A DNA stretch of 64,000 bases from Bacteroidales bacterium UBA4331. Lineage in GTDB: Bacteria; Bacteroidota; Bacteroidia; Bacteroidales; Paludibacteraceae. How positions within the stretch are numbered: the first letter of the stretch is position 1; the number at the start of each line of letters is the position of its first letter. The notes beneath the pieces were generated by a model. That model did not search any database and had not been told where the DNA came from. It saw nothing but the letters and a program-made list of their open reading frames with translations. Location: the NCBI GenBank assembly GCA_002394395.1, contig DGTR01000034.1, forward strand, positions 1-64,000. The letters are read 5' to 3'. This document shows, piece after piece, positions 42,522-51,205 of the stretch. The position numbers were made by a program, and so were the translations under genes.

Positions 42522-43318
42522 TATGAATATAACTTATGTTCTATCCAATTCACAAATCGTTTCGGCAGGATTCGGTCGAGGAAGCAAAGTACCCGATACA
42601 GGAATCCGCCCACATATTGCGGTCTTGGCGAATGACAGGTAGCAATGTGGTAGAACAGCTTTGCCATTTGTTCGGGTTGCATGCCGGCTCGCTCGTCCCG
42701 CTCCATATTGGCGATTGCCTTATGCGCGGAGCGGTAGATATCTTCGCCTGCCGTGGATTTGTTGCGAGCGTCCGTAAAGCCGGTACTCACATCGCCCGGC
42801 ATCATCACAGAAACGGATATCCCGAAATCCTTTACTTCGTTTGCCAGCGCAAGCGCCATCGCGTTGATAGCCGCTTTCGATGCGGAGTAGAAAGCCTGAT
42901 ACGGAACGGGTAGTTGGGCTGCGACCGAAGAGGTGTAGATGATCCTTCCGTAGCCTTGTTGGCGTAACTGCGGCAGGACAGCTTGCGTGAAACGCACCGC
43001 GCCCATGAAGTTCACATCCATCTGATGCTCCGCGTCGGCGATGGTTGTATATTCGATCGGTCCGGAGATACCGTAACCGGCATTGGAGATGACAACATCA
43101 ATATGATCGGTCTGCGTTAAGACCTCTTCGATAGCCTTCTTGCAGCTCGCCTCGTCGCACACGTCACACACCACATGGTACACTTCTCCTCCCCTACAGG
43201 GGGAGGTCGGGTGGGGCTTTCGACTCAACTCAAAGACACGCCAGCCCCGCTCTGCGAAGAGCGAGGCTGTCGATTTACCTATTCCGGAACTACCGCCGGT
43301 TATGATTAGGGTACGCAT
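42521..43318 (-). CDS. Short-chain dehydrogenase/reductase
   Basis: 265 residues. NAD(P)-binding TGGSSGIGKS (about 7-16), NAGYG (about 89-93) and the catalytic pair YSASKAA (about 148-154) are standard SDR features. In Bacteroides such SDRs lie near sphingolipid genes, and here it follows the Spt-like gene, so a 3-ketosphinganine reductase role is possible but unproven. Residues about 34-46 (KPHPTSPCRGGEV) look inserted and are encoded by a GC-rich palindromic repeat. The stop shares a base with the next start. Confidence 0.88.
   Translation of the reverse strand: MRTLIITGGSSGIGKSTASLFAERGWRVFELSRKPHPTSPCRGGEVYHVVCDVCDEASCKKAIEEVLTQTDHIDVVISNAGYGISGPIEYTTIADAEHQMDVNFMGAVRFTQAVLPQLRQQGYGRIIYTSSVAAQLPVPYQAFYSASKAAINAMALALANEVKDFGISVSVMMPGDVSTGFTDARNKSTAGEDIYRSAHKAIANMERDERAGMQPEQMAKLFYHIATCHSPRPQYVGGFLYRVLCFLDRILPKRFVNWIEHKLYS
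43188..43216 (-). repeat. GC-rich palindromic repeat inserted in a coding region
   Basis: CCTCCCC (43188-43194) pairs with GGGGAGG (43200-43206) around TACAG and is followed by TCGGGTGGGG. A similar palindrome followed by TCGGGGG acts as a terminator at 3362-3397. Confidence 0.8.
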
Positions 43319-43343
43319 AGAGAATAGTAACTACTAACGAATT

Positions 43344-43372
43344 TCTAACTTATCACTAACTTATCACTAACG
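43344..43372. repeat. 11-bp units CTAACTTATCA x2.6
   Basis: Two perfect 11-base units and a partial third in the 76-base gap between the Spt-like gene and the SDR, preceded by related words (TACTAACGAATTT). They are followed by the palindrome ACGGTAGTACCGT. Confidence 0.85.
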
Positions 43373-43394
43373 GTAGTACCGTATTTACCCCTAT

Positions 43395-44579
43395 TTACAT
43401 CTGGGGCGCACCCTCATGGAGCACACGCGCGATGATCTGAACGGCTTCGTCGATGATGGGCTCCGTATGGGTCGCCATCAGCGTCGTACGCAGCAGGCAC
43501 TCGCCTTCTACGCAAGCCGGAGCGATAACCGGGTTCACATAGACGCCTTCTTCGAACATCTTCTTACCGAAATACAGGGTGTCCAGCGTCTTGTAGGTGA
43601 AGATCGGCACGATAGGTGTCGGCGCCTCGATGATTTTCACACCGTTAGCCAGCAGCTGTTTCTGGAAATACTTGGCGATATTCATCAGTCGTGTCGGCCT
43701 CTCCGGGTCAAGAATCAGCTGATGCAGCGCTTCCAGCGCCGTAGCTGCCGAGCACGGAGTGATCGATGCGGAGAAGATGAACGGCCTGCTCACGTGGCGC
43801 AACCAGTCTGCTACGCGGTGACTCGTCAGCATACATCCGCCGATAGATGCGAGCGATTTGGAGAAGGTCAGCATCGTGATATCTACCTTGTCCGTCAGAC
43901 CGAAATGGGCTGCGGTACCACGACCGCCGGGGCCTAAGACACCGAATCCGTGGGCGTCATCGACCATCACACGAGCACCGTATTTCTCGGCTAATGCGCA
44001 TATCTCCGGCAGCTTGCAGATGTCGCCGCGCATGGAGAAGACGCCGTCGGTCACAATCAGCTTTCCGGCATTCTCCGGAATGGATTTCAGTTGGCGCTCC
44101 AGGTCCTGCATGTCCGAGTGACGGTAACGAAGTACCTTCGCAAAACTCAGACGGCAAGCGTCATAGATGGAAGCATGGTTCTCACGGTCGTTGAGGATAT
44201 AATCATCCTTGCCGCAGATGGCGGAGATAATGGCTAAGTTGGTCTGGAAACCCGTCGAGACAGTCATGCACTCCTCGTAACCCGTGAAGGCGGCTATCTC
44301 GCGCTCCAGCTGCAGGTGTAAGTCCAGCGTTCCGTTCAGAAAACGGCTGCCGCTCACGCCTGTTCCGTATTTATCCAAGGCCTCATGTCCGGCTTTGATA
44401 ACCGCCTCGTTCTCTGTGAAACCGAGGTAGTTATTCGAGCCTAACATGATCACGCGGTGGTTCTCCATCTGCACCACAGGGGCTTGACGGCTCTCCAACT
44501 CGTGGAAATACGGATAGATACCTAATTTGCGAACCTGTTTGAGCGTCTCAAAATGGTCGCATTTTTCAAATAAATCCAT
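43395..44579 (-). CDS. Alpha-oxoamine synthase, probable serine palmitoyltransferase
   Basis: 394 residues, PLP-dependent. LGSNNYLGF (about 47-55), GSGVSGSRFLNG-like segment (YGTGVSGSRFLNGT, about 71-84), DDAHGFGVLGPGGRGT (about 207-222) and the PLP-lysine motif TFSKSLASIGG (about 241-251). The N-terminus (LGIYPYFHELESRQ) matches the sphingolipid-making Spt of Bacteroides better than KBL or BioF. It would condense serine with a fatty acyl thioester. One base separates it from mdh, and an SDR follows. The alternative is glycine C-acetyltransferase. Confidence 0.8.
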   Translation of the reverse strand: MDLFEKCDHFETLKQVRKLGIYPYFHELESRQAPVVQMENHRVIMLGSNNYLGFTENEAVIKAGHEALDKYGTGVSGSRFLNGTLDLHLQLEREIAAFTGYEECMTVSTGFQTNLAIISAICGKDDYILNDRENHASIYDACRLSFAKVLRYRHSDMQDLERQLKSIPENAGKLIVTDGVFSMRGDICKLPEICALAEKYGARVMVDDAHGFGVLGPGGRGTAAHFGLTDKVDITMLTFSKSLASIGGCMLTSHRVADWLRHVSRPFIFSASITPCSAATALEALHQLILDPERPTRLMNIAKYFQKQLLANGVKIIEAPTPIVPIFTYKTLDTLYFGKKMFEEGVYVNPVIAPACVEGECLLRTTLMATHTEPIIDEAVQIIARVLHEGAPQM

Positions 44580-44580
44580 A

Positions 44581-45522
44581 TTAGAGGACGTTTAGATCCT
44601 TTAAAATCGCTGTGGTCTTACGAACGGCAGCCTCGCTCTCGTGCAGTTTGGCGCGCTCCTCTTCGCTGATGTTCAGCTCCAGAATCTTCTCAATACCGTT
44701 CTTGCCGATGATACAAGGTACACCGATGGTGATGTCCTTCATGCCGTACTCGCCTTCGAGGGCTGCGGAGCAAGGGATCATCTTCTTCTGGTCCTTGATG
44801 ATGGCCTCTGCAACGCTTGCAGCAGCTGCACCCGGAGCCATCCATGCACTCGTACCGAGCAGACCCGTCAGCGTAGCGCCGCCTACCATCGTGCTCTTAA
44901 CCACGTTCTCCAGCTCCTCTTTCGACAGGAACTCGCTTACGTTGATACCTTTGTAGGTCGTGTAGCTCGTCAACGGGATCATCGTCGTGTCGCCGTGACC
45001 ACCGATGACGAAACCGTCCACGTCGTTCGCGTTGCACTTCAGCGCCTGGCTCAGGAAGTATTTCAGACGAGCGCTGTCGAGTGCGCCACCCATACCGATC
45101 ACGCGGTTGCGCGGCAGCTTCAGAGCGTGCAGCGTCAGATAAGCCATCGTGTCCATCGGGTTGGAAACAACAACGAGGATTGCGTTCGGACTGTATTTGA
45201 GGACTTGGTCGCAAACGCTCTTTACGATACCTGCGTTTACGCCGATCAGCTCCTCACGCGTCATACCCGGTTTACGGGGCAGACCCGAAGTGATGATCAC
45301 TACGTCGCTACCGCTGGTCTTCGAATAATCATTCGTCACACCCGTTACTACGGTGTCGAAGCCCATCAGCTGAGCCGTTTGCATGATATCCATGGCTTTG
45401 CCCTCTGCAAAACCCTCTTTGATGTCGATCAGACATACCTCGTTAGCCACCTCATTTACGGCCAACACGTTCGCGCAAGTAGCACCTACGTTACCTGCGC
45501 CTACAACTGTTACTTTACTCAT
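44581..45522 (-). CDS. mdh: Malate dehydrogenase
   Basis: Oxidises malate to oxaloacetate with NAD. 313 residues of the LDH-like type: VVGAGNVGATCA (5-16), IDIKEG (33-38, Asp binding NAD ribose), TSGLPRKPGMTREEL (substrate Arg pair, about 78-92), NPMDTMAY (about 121-128) and the catalytic histidine in VIGGHGDTTMIP (about 171-182). First gene of the minus-strand operon with its own promoter. Confidence 0.96.
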   Translation of the reverse strand: MSKVTVVGAGNVGATCANVLAVNEVANEVCLIDIKEGFAEGKAMDIMQTAQLMGFDTVVTGVTNDYSKTSGSDVVIITSGLPRKPGMTREELIGVNAGIVKSVCDQVLKYSPNAILVVVSNPMDTMAYLTLHALKLPRNRVIGMGGALDSARLKYFLSQALKCNANDVDGFVIGGHGDTTMIPLTSYTTYKGINVSEFLSKEELENVVKSTMVGGATLTGLLGTSAWMAPGAAAASVAEAIIKDQKKMIPCSAALEGEYGMKDITIGVPCIIGKNGIEKILELNISEEERAKLHESEAAVRKTTAILKDLNVL

Positions 45523-45562
45523 AGTATTTGTATATTTTATGCATTAATTTTCAAAAAGCCTG

Positions 45563-45594
45563 CAAATTTACGATTTTTTTTGTATATATACAAA
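45563..45594 (-). promoter_or_regulatory. Promoter of mdh operon
   Basis: Minus-strand TTTGTATATATAC (45594-45582) and TAAATTTG (45570-45563), about 40 bases before the mdh start. Confidence 0.8.
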
Positions 45595-45611
45595 TTTTTC
45601 TCCATAATTCT

Positions 45612-47225
45612 TCAGTTTTTCTCCATTTTTGCAACCAAAGTTTGCATAAAACTCAAAAACAGAGGATGTGGGTGCAGAATAGTACTGCTGTATTCCGGGT
45701 GAAATTGGGTGCCGATAAACCACGGATGATCTCGTAGCTCAATAATCTCCGTCAGACCGCTATCAGGATTGATGCCGGAACAAATCAAACCGTTTTCTTC
45801 CAACTCCTGTTGGTAAGCATGATTGAGTTCGTAACGGTGACGATGTCGCTCTTGTATCTTTTCGCAAGCGTATATCTCGCGTACGCGACTTCCTTCTTTT
45901 AGTTGGCACGGATAGGCACCCAAACGCATCGAACCGCCTTTGTTGATCGTGCGTTTTTGGTCTTCCATCAGATCGATGATATTATGCGTCGTGTGTTCGT
46001 CAAACTCCGTGGAGTTGGCGTCTTTATATCCTAATACGTCCCGTGCAAACTCAATCGCCATGCATTGCATCCCCATGCAAATGCCGAAACAAGGAATCAT
46101 GTTTTCTCGCGCAAAACGGATGGCTTGTAACTTGCCTTCTACGCCACGGTTGCCGAAGCCCGGAGCTATCACTATTCCTTGAAAATCCGCTAATTGCTGT
46201 ACATTCGCTTCGAGGATGTCATCCGAGAGGATGGAAGTCAAGCGTAGTTTGCGGTTGTTGTACGCGGCGGCGTGCGAAAGGGCCTCCCGGATGGATTTAT
46301 AGGCGTCTTGCAGCTGTACATACTTGCCGACCAACGCAATCTTGACCTCCTCTTGCGCGCCTTCCAGCTTCTTGAGAAACGCATTCCAAGAAGCCAAATC
46401 GGCTTCCGGCAAAGAAGCGACATCGAATCCGGTTTTTCGCAGAACTACGCGATCCAGACCTTCTTCTAACATGTTCAGCGGCACGCGGTAGATAGTGGGC
46501 GCATCGATGGATTGAATAACCGCATCTTTGTCCACATTGCAGAACAACGCTACTTTTCTTCGCATCTCCGTCGGGATCTCATGTTCGGTTCGCAGCACGA
46601 TGATGTCCGGCTGTACACCTTCCTGCTGCAGGTCCTTCACGGAGTGTTGCGTCGGTTTGGTCTTCAACTCTTTGGCGGCCGCCAGATAAGGTACGTACGT
46701 CAGATGGATGCAGCAGCAGTTCCTTCCCATCTCCCATCGTAGCTGTCGCATCGATTCGATGAACGGCAGCGACTCGATGTCGCCTACCGTGCCGCCGATC
46801 TCGGTGATCACAAAATCAAACCGACCCGTTTGTCCGAGCGACGTGATGTGATGTTTGATCTCGTCGGTGATATGCGGGATGATCTGTACGGTCTTGCCCA
46901 GATAATCGCCGCGCCGCTCTTTCTCAATCACGTTCTGATAGATGCGTCCGGTGGTGATATTATTGGTCTTGTGCGTCTCGACATTCAAAAAACGCTCGTA
47001 ATGCCCGAGATCCAGATCCGCTTCGTGCCCATCGACGGTTACATAACACTCCCCGTGCTCGTACGGATTGAGTGTGCCCGGATCCACGTTGATATACGGA
47101 TCTAACTTCTGAATGGTTACCCGAAAACCGCGGGATTGCAGCAGTTTGCCTAATGATGCTGCAATGATTCCCTTGCCCAGCGATGAAGACACGCCGCCCG
47201 TCACAAAAATATACTTCGTTTCCAT
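45612..47225 (-). CDS. pyrG: CTP synthase
   Basis: Makes CTP from UTP, ATP and glutamine. 537 residues from ATG 47225 (METKYIFVTGGVSS); the longer upstream frame overlaps the promoter. The synthase domain shows VTGGVSSSLGKGI (8-20) and DPYINVDPGTLNPYEHGE. The class I glutaminase domain has the nucleophile Cys in PCFGICMGMQ (about 374-383) and HPEYSS near the end. Single-gene unit. Confidence 0.96.
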   Translation of the reverse strand: METKYIFVTGGVSSSLGKGIIAASLGKLLQSRGFRVTIQKLDPYINVDPGTLNPYEHGECYVTVDGHEADLDLGHYERFLNVETHKTNNITTGRIYQNVIEKERRGDYLGKTVQIIPHITDEIKHHITSLGQTGRFDFVITEIGGTVGDIESLPFIESMRQLRWEMGRNCCCIHLTYVPYLAAAKELKTKPTQHSVKDLQQEGVQPDIIVLRTEHEIPTEMRRKVALFCNVDKDAVIQSIDAPTIYRVPLNMLEEGLDRVVLRKTGFDVASLPEADLASWNAFLKKLEGAQEEVKIALVGKYVQLQDAYKSIREALSHAAAYNNRKLRLTSILSDDILEANVQQLADFQGIVIAPGFGNRGVEGKLQAIRFARENMIPCFGICMGMQCMAIEFARDVLGYKDANSTEFDEHTTHNIIDLMEDQKRTINKGGSMRLGAYPCQLKEGSRVREIYACEKIQERHRHRYELNHAYQQELEENGLICSGINPDSGLTEIIELRDHPWFIGTQFHPEYSSTILHPHPLFLSFMQTLVAKMEKN

Positions 47226-47257
47226 ACTTCGAAAGGTTAAATTTTCATTACGGGCTG

Positions 47258-47288
47258 CAAAGATAGTAATTAAATTTGACAAAAACAA
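47258..47288 (-). promoter_or_regulatory. Promoter of pyrG
   Basis: Minus-strand TATCTTTG (47265-47258) with a weaker upstream box TTGTTTTTGTC (47288-47278). Confidence 0.75.
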
Positions 47289-47315
47289 GAAAAATATGCT
47301 AAAAATGCATTTTTA

Positions 47316-47347
47316 TTTGCATATTTCATAAAAATAACGTAATTTTG
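47316..47347 (+). promoter_or_regulatory. Promoter of dapF-dapL
   Basis: TTTGCATATTTC (47316-47327) and TAATTTTG (47340-47347), divergent from the pyrG promoter. Confidence 0.85.
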
Positions 47348-47378
47348 CCGCCGATTTTGAATTTTAATCGGATTAAAA

Positions 47379-48212
47379 ATGAAAAATAGCGTCAAAAAGA
47401 TGCAGTTTGTAAAAATGCATTGTTTGGGGAACGACTACATCTATGTGGATTGTTTTGCCCCCGATACGGCGGACCTTATTGCTCATGCGGAACTCTCTTC
47501 GCTTGCTCAGCGGGTGTCCGACCGTCATTTCGGTATCGGTTCGGATGGTTTGGTACTCATACTGCCTTCAGACGAGGCGGACGCCCAAATGCGGATCTTC
47601 AATGCCGATGGATCCGAAGCGCAGATGTGCGGAAATGCGATCCGTTGTGTGGGTAAATATCTGTATGAGAGCGGTCTCTGCCGCCAGACGCAGATTCGTA
47701 TTCATACCCTCGCCGGCTTGCGGACGCTCAAGTTGCACGTCGCGGAGGGGAAAGTGGATAGTGCGGAAGTCAATATGGGAAAAGCCGAAGTGCTGTTTGA
47801 TGAGCTGATGATCAACTACCGCCCGGTGGCTTTTGTCTCTGTCAATCTGGGCAATCCGCATATTGTGCTTTTTCCTCAGACGCACGTGGCAACGATGTCG
47901 CTCACGCCGCTCGGACCGACTCTCGAGAGACATCCGCATTTTCCCGAAGGAACCAACGTAGAGTTCGTCTCCGTGCGTAATCCGAATGAATTAGACATGC
48001 GCGTGTGGGAGCGCGGCTCGGGCGAGACGATGGCTTGCGGAACGGGCGCTTGTGCGGCAGCAGTAGCAGCGGCGGTCCTCTCCAAAACCGGCAACTCCGT
48101 CACAGTGCATCTAAGAGGAGGAGACTTGTATATTCATTATGATCCCGAGACCCGGGAGGTCACCATGACCGGTTCGGCTACCGAGGTCTTTCGCGGAGAA
48201 TACAGCTTATAA
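47379..48212 (+). CDS. dapF: Diaminopimelate epimerase
   Basis: Converts LL- to meso-diaminopimelate for lysine and peptidoglycan. 277 residues with the two catalytic cysteines in MCGNAIRC (about 87-94) and ACGTGACA (about 220-227). The opening MQFVKMHCLGNDYIYVD is typical, and the preceding seven residues (MKNSVKK) may be an over-long start, the alternative being ATG 47400. Followed 11 bases later by dapL. Confidence 0.95.
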   Translation: MKNSVKKMQFVKMHCLGNDYIYVDCFAPDTADLIAHAELSSLAQRVSDRHFGIGSDGLVLILPSDEADAQMRIFNADGSEAQMCGNAIRCVGKYLYESGLCRQTQIRIHTLAGLRTLKLHVAEGKVDSAEVNMGKAEVLFDELMINYRPVAFVSVNLGNPHIVLFPQTHVATMSLTPLGPTLERHPHFPEGTNVEFVSVRNPNELDMRVWERGSGETMACGTGACAAAVAAAVLSKTGNSVTVHLRGGDLYIHYDPETREVTMTGSATEVFRGEYSL

Positions 48213-48223
48213 AACGTACGCTT

Positions 48224-49390
48224 ATGAAAATCAACTCACATTATTCAGAACTACCTGCTCATTACCTTTTTCACGACATCGACCTGCGCGTACAAGCGTA
48301 CCTCTCGCAGCATCCTGACGCCCGTCTCTTGCGCATGGGCATCGGCGATGTCACGCGCCATCTGCCTCGCGTCATAGTCGATGCGATGCAGCAGGCAGCA
48401 GAGGAACTCGCCCATGAAGAGTCCTTCCGTGGTTACTGCCCCGAGAACGGCTACGAATGGCTGCAGCAGACCATCATCGACCATTTCTTTCTGCCGCGAG
48501 GCATTCATTTTCATCCCGAAGAAATCTTCATCTCCGAAGGAGCCGGAAGTGACTTAGGCAACCTCAGTGATCTCTTCGACCGCGACAACAAAGTGGCAAT
48601 CATGGATCCGACGTACCCGGCGTACGTCGATGCAAATATCATGGCGGGGCGCGAGATAACCCTTCTGCCTTGCCTCAAAGAAAACAACTTCGTGCCTGAC
48701 CTGCCTGCTCAACCGGTGGACATCATCTATCTCTGCTTCCCCAATAATCCCACAGGAGCCGTTCTTACGCGAGACCAACTTCGCTTGTGGGTGGACTACG
48801 CTCATCGCAACCACTCGCTCATCATCTTCGACGCCGCGTACGAAGCCTATATTTCTTCGCCTGATATTCCGCATTCTATCTACGAGATCAAAGGCGCACG
48901 GGAAGTGGCAATCGAAGTACATAGTTTCAGTAAGAGTGCCGGCTTCACGTCCGTCCGCTGCGGCTATGTGGTCGTGCCTTTTGAGACAGGACTCCAACCG
49001 CTATGGATGCGCCGGCAGTGTACCAAATACAACGGGACCGCCTATGTCTCCCAGCGAGCTGCGGAGGCTACTTTCACACCCGAAGGACAAAAAGGCATTC
49101 GCGAAAACTTGACGTATTATAAAGAAACCGCTTCCCTCATCTTGAACGGCTTGCGAGAGATAGGTCTGGAGGCGTACGGCGGAGAGAATGCACCCTATAT
49201 ATGGTGTCGCGCGCCGCATGGATGGAACTCCTGGACCTTCTTTGACCATCTGCTCAACCGCTGCCAGGTGGTCTCCACACCCGGAGTCGGTTTCGGCCGT
49301 TGTGGAGAAGGTTTTGTCCGCTTCTCCGCTTTCGCCAACCGTCCATCCGCCGTCGAAGCCCTACAACGCATTCAGAAAAACTCTATCTAA
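48224..49390 (+). CDS. dapL: LL-diaminopimelate aminotransferase
   Basis: Transfers an amino group to tetrahydrodipicolinate, making LL-diaminopimelate in one step. 388 residues of the class I aminotransferase fold: MGIGDVTRHLP (about 38-48), FPNNPTGAVL (about 170-179), DAAYEAYI (about 206-213) and the PLP lysine in HSFSKSAGFTSVRCGY (about 231-246). The opening INSHYSELPAHYLFHDI fits DapL, and dapF just upstream supplies the next step, so the pathway is the DapL variant. Confidence 0.94.
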   Translation: MKINSHYSELPAHYLFHDIDLRVQAYLSQHPDARLLRMGIGDVTRHLPRVIVDAMQQAAEELAHEESFRGYCPENGYEWLQQTIIDHFFLPRGIHFHPEEIFISEGAGSDLGNLSDLFDRDNKVAIMDPTYPAYVDANIMAGREITLLPCLKENNFVPDLPAQPVDIIYLCFPNNPTGAVLTRDQLRLWVDYAHRNHSLIIFDAAYEAYISSPDIPHSIYEIKGAREVAIEVHSFSKSAGFTSVRCGYVVVPFETGLQPLWMRRQCTKYNGTAYVSQRAAEATFTPEGQKGIRENLTYYKETASLILNGLREIGLEAYGGENAPYIWCRAPHGWNSWTFFDHLLNRCQVVSTPGVGFGRCGEGFVRFSAFANRPSAVEALQRIQKNSI

Positions 49391-49392
49391 AA

Positions 49393-49424
49393 TTTGCATA
49401 TATCAAAAATTTTTTGTACCTTTG
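49393..49424 (+). promoter_or_regulatory. Promoter of the 49461 gene
   Basis: TTTGCATATATC (49393-49404) and TACCTTTG (49417-49424), starting 3 bases after the dapL stop codon. Confidence 0.85.
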
Positions 49425-49460
49425 CAGGCGAAAATGGTAGAGAGATAAAAAGAAAGCGTT

Positions 49461-49820
49461 ATGAAAGTCAAGTGGACCAGTTTGGTAGCAGATTTGAAAG
49501 GAGGAGTGGGTAGCCAGCATTATGCTCGGCACATTCCCGGCAATGGAGAGTGGGCTGCCGTGTGTCAGAATCCGGAGTTAAGCAAGAAGACGAAGAAAAA
49601 GAAGGCTGCTCATCCGACATGCAAGAGTTTTTCGGGCTTTGTAGCAGCCAGCAAAGCTATTCTTCATGACCCGGAGCGTCGTGCGGCATGGCAAGCCAAA
49701 TTTGATGAAGAAAAACGCCAGGCGCGACGGCATAATAAGCCTTTTTACGGGCGGTTGTGCGATTATGTGCGACACGAGGTGAATGAGGCGTTAAAGGAGG
49801 GTCGAACGATAGAGCCGTAA
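49461..49820 (+). CDS. Uncharacterised basic protein (119 aa)
   Basis: No known family recognised. It has a short beta-like start (VKWTSLVADLKGGVGS), a Lys-rich middle (KKTKKKKAAHPTCK, about 41-54) and a helical end (SKAILHDPERRAAWQAKF, then LCDYVRHEVNEALKEG). The layout is like the island family at 3404-5327 (beta start, basic middle, R/F helix, aromatic motif), but sequence identity is low, so a relation is only possible. Highly basic: nucleic-acid binding is conceivable. Own promoter and terminator. Confidence 0.7.
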   Translation: MKVKWTSLVADLKGGVGSQHYARHIPGNGEWAAVCQNPELSKKTKKKKAAHPTCKSFSGFVAASKAILHDPERRAAWQAKFDEEKRQARRHNKPFYGRLCDYVRHEVNEALKEGRTIEP

Positions 49821-49864
49821 GCATTCCGAGGGGAGGTAATCCTCGGGTGTATAGATAAGTGAGA

Positions 49865-49904
49865 GGGTGCTCAGGATGGTTTCAGCAACCATTGAGCACC
49901 CTTT
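49865..49904 (+). terminator. Terminator of the 49461 gene
   Basis: GGGTGCTCA (49865-49873) pairs with TGAGCACCC (49893-49901), and after a GG bulge ATGGTT pairs with AACCAT. TTT follows. Just after it GAGCATCCATT-like words recur (49907-49930). Confidence 0.75.
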
Positions 49905-49994
49905 CAGCATCCATTGAGCATCCATTGCAAGACCGTGGCAAGTCCGTAAAACAAGCGAAACGGAAAGGAGAGGGGATAATGGAGGAAAGAAAAG

Positions 49995-50183
49995 TCAAAG
50001 GGCTCTGCACCAACTAACGAAGTAGCGTACGCCGGCGAGGGAGAGGGCGAAGCCGAGACCGGGGTAGAAACCGGCGAAAAACTCAGCAGGCATGCCGGGG
50101 ATGAACTTCAAACTGATTCCCAGACACATCATAAAAATAATGAGGATATACCCGTGGATTAACAGGAATAATACGATCTGTAT
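49995..50183 (-). CDS. Small membrane protein, start codon unclear (about 45-62 aa)
   Basis: A minus-strand frame encodes a hydrophobic peptide (IVLFLLIHGYILIIFMMC, later FIPGMPAEFFAGFYPG and LSLAGVRYFV) with two likely membrane helices, ending at TGA 49997-49995. A consensus promoter lies directly upstream. The ATG expected at 50187 is one base out of frame; in frame there is ATA at 50183 or ATG at 50132. Either initiation is unusual, the true start is internal, or a one-base change has broken the gene. Function unknown. Confidence 0.6.
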   Translation of the reverse strand: MQIVLFLLIHGYILIIFMMCLGISLKFIPGMPAEFFAGFYPGLGFALSLAGVRYFVSWCRAL

Positions 50184-50208
50184 TCATAAGGTTTGTGAAA
50201 TTTGAACG

Positions 50209-50240
50209 CAAAGATACACAATTTTTTTGACATATGCAAA
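50209..50240 (-). promoter_or_regulatory. Promoter of the small membrane protein gene
   Basis: Minus-strand TTTGCATATGTC (50240-50229) and TATCTTTG (50216-50209), a full consensus match. Confidence 0.85.
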
Positions 50241-50286
50241 TAAAGACGCAATCTTAAGGAAAAATGAAGAAAAAAGAGGCGCGCTA

Positions 50287-50317
50287 TTGTGTAAATCGCG
50301 AAATTGTTGTACCTTTG
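50287..50317 (+). promoter_or_regulatory. Promoter of the DUF3316-like gene
   Basis: TTGTGTAAATC (50287-50297) and TACCTTTG (50310-50317), 22 bases before the chosen ATG. Confidence 0.8.
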
Positions 50318-50338
50318 CACCGTGATAATGTAGCGTAT

Positions 50339-51205
50339 ATGAAAAAAGTAATCGGAATCATTCTCTTGTTGTTCATCTTTTTGCCGCTAAGCGCGCAAGA
50401 TGGGACTTACGGGACGGAAGGGGAGCTCGTGTCGGCAGAGACGTACGGGCAAGAGCATACCAACGTGCTCAAGATCCATGCGGGGTATGGACGGCAGATA
50501 GACACCTATCTCAGTCCGATGGCTTACAGAGGTTGGCAGTTGGGTTTGGGTAACGAGTGGTGGCAGGCTTTCCGTCAGGACACGAAGTTAGGCAGGACAG
50601 GCCGGTTGGCGAACTGGGGGCACGTCGGACGAGTCGATCTTGCCGCAGGACGATTGGTCAACACCGCTCAGTCTAATCTTTTCTATAGTTTGCATATTGA
50701 TGCGGGATGGGGCGCTTTCTATTGCTGGAAATGGATCGACGACCGTCTCAAAGTGCACGTAGGACCGTATTTAGAAGGCAGTTTTGCGGTCAGAGAGCAT
50801 GACTCTAATGTCAACAAGATTGTGTCGTTTGACGTCGCTGTAGAGGCGATGGCGATGGGTGGTGTGAGCTGGTCGTTCTACGGAAAGAAAACCAGCTACC
50901 GGTTGAATTATCTCATCCGCACGAACCTGATCGGTTTTGACTTCCTGCCGGAATACTGGGAGTCGTACTACGAGATCTCACAAGGCGTGCCGGGTCAAGC
51001 CCGTTGTTCGGGGCATTGGAACCATCATACCCTCAAACAGGAACTGACGCTTGATTTGCAGTTTCCGCACTCTACCTGGCGCGTCGGCGCAGCGCACGAG
51101 CTGAACGACTACGGCACGAAAGATCTGCATTTCTCACGCAACCAGATCCAGCTCGTCATCGGATGTATCTGGAAATACCGAATTAACCCCCATTCACGCT
51201 TATGA
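50339..51205 (+). CDS. DUF3316-like outer-membrane-associated protein
   Basis: 288 residues from ATG 50339 (MKKVIGIILLLF), which starts a signal peptide cut near LSAQ; an upstream ATG lies within the promoter. The mature part is rich in beta strands with alternating aromatics (GRQIDTYLSPMAYRGWQLGLGNEWW; given with positions about 45-69) and ends IQLVIGCIWKYRIN, as in DUF3316 proteins that resemble small barrels. Function unknown. It overlaps the S41 peptidase by 4 bases, so the pair is co-translated. Confidence 0.75.
   Translation: MKKVIGIILLLFIFLPLSAQDGTYGTEGELVSAETYGQEHTNVLKIHAGYGRQIDTYLSPMAYRGWQLGLGNEWWQAFRQDTKLGRTGRLANWGHVGRVDLAAGRLVNTAQSNLFYSLHIDAGWGAFYCWKWIDDRLKVHVGPYLEGSFAVREHDSNVNKIVSFDVAVEAMAMGGVSWSFYGKKTSYRLNYLIRTNLIGFDFLPEYWESYYEISQGVPGQARCSGHWNHHTLKQELTLDLQFPHSTWRVGAAHELNDYGTKDLHFSRNQIQLVIGCIWKYRINPHSRL

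Noticed and set aside
47226..47288. Extended N-terminus of CTP synthase
   Set aside because: It overlaps the promoter boxes; METKYIFVTGG is the family start.
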